Made by a program: the position numbers and the translations under genes. 6,183 bases of DNA. Origin: UBA6901 sp035256085 (GTDB lineage Bacteria > Pseudomonadota > Gammaproteobacteria > Acidiferrobacterales > UBA6901). Under the pieces are notes generated by a model. It ran no database searches. It was not told where the DNA came from and worked only from the letters and a program-made list of their open reading frames with translations. This document shows positions 5,906 through 6,183 of this stretch, piece after piece. Numbering within the stretch: the stretch's first letter is position 1; every line of letters begins with the position of its first letter. Where the stretch lies: contig DATEYP010000221.1 in assembly GCA_035256085.1 (NCBI GenBank), positions 1-6,183 on the forward strand, read 5' to 3'.

Positions 5906-6183
5906 ATGGCATCACCAACCGACCGTCCCGCGACGCTGGACAAGGCCTACGAGCCGCATGCGATCGAAAGGCGTCTGTACGACACCTGGGAGCAGGCCGG
6001 CGCCTTCCGCCCGTCCGGACAGGGCCCGAGTTATTGCATTATGATCCCGCCGCCGAATGTCACCGGCAGCCTGCACATGGGGCATGCGTTCAACAACACC
6101 GTGATGGATGCACTGACGCGCTGGCACCGCATGCGTGGCGACAACACCCTGTGGCAGCCGGGCACCGATCACGCCGGCATCGC
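5906..6183 (+). CDS. valS: Valyl-tRNA synthetase ValS, N-terminal part (gene runs off the window)
   Basis: ValS attaches valine to its tRNA and edits mischarged threonine. It is a large class I synthetase of roughly 900-950 residues, of which the first 92 codons are here. The peptide begins MASPTDRPATLDKAYEPHAIE and shows the class I nucleotide-binding start: IMIPPPNVTGSLHMGHA, with the HIGH-type motif H57-M58-G59-H60. It continues through WHRMRGDNTLWQPGTDHAGI, characteristic of ValS. The ATG at 5906 fits the usual distance from family start to the HIGH motif. No Shine-Dalgarno sequence is visible in the 65-base spacer after the preceding gene. The KMSKS motif, editing domain and C-terminal coiled coil lie beyond the window. 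Confidence 0.95.
   Translation, partial: MASPTDRPATLDKAYEPHAIERRLYDTWEQAGAFRPSGQGPSYCIMIPPPNVTGSLHMGHAFNNTVMDALTRWHRMRGDNTLWQPGTDHAGI

Overview
The window looks like chromosomal DNA of a GC-rich gammaproteobacterium. The basis is gene order and protein sequence: lptF-lptG transcribed divergently from pepA-holC-valS is the arrangement known from Escherichia coli and many other gammaproteobacteria, and all five proteins carry family-typical motifs. The species cannot be named from this sequence; the density of short dispersed repeats suits an environmental lineage.

Layout. Positions 1-82 (minus) hold the first 27 codons of what looks like an IS630-type transposase. Positions 83-281 hold no gene but an inward-facing imperfect inverted repeat (141-260). 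On the minus strand follow lptG (282-1346) and lptF (1343-2461), overlapping by four bases. A non-coding interval of about 490 bases (2462-2948) carries three copies of a 23-base repeat, two of them forming a long hairpin, then a spaced heptamer series, then the pepA leader. On the plus strand come pepA (2949-4475), holC (4472-4897, four-base overlap), an AT-rich inverted repeat, an unrecognised Pro/Ala-rich protein gene (5007-5840) and the first 92 codons of valS (5906 onward).

How the genes work together. LptF and LptG form the transmembrane pair of the LptB2FG transporter that lifts lipopolysaccharide out of the inner membrane. PepA is a cytosolic M17 leucyl aminopeptidase that in E. coli also binds DNA. 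HolC is the chi subunit of the DNA polymerase III clamp loader. ValS is valyl-tRNA synthetase. The 277-residue protein between HolC and ValS has no function I can assign.

The housekeeping genes look intact and ordinary. The unusual content is between and at the edges of them: four different short repeat types sit at or near four gene junctions, one of them coding for the C-terminal tail of PepA. I see no defence system, CRISPR array, RNA gene or new multi-gene system. The best candidate for something undescribed is the low-complexity protein between holC and valS.
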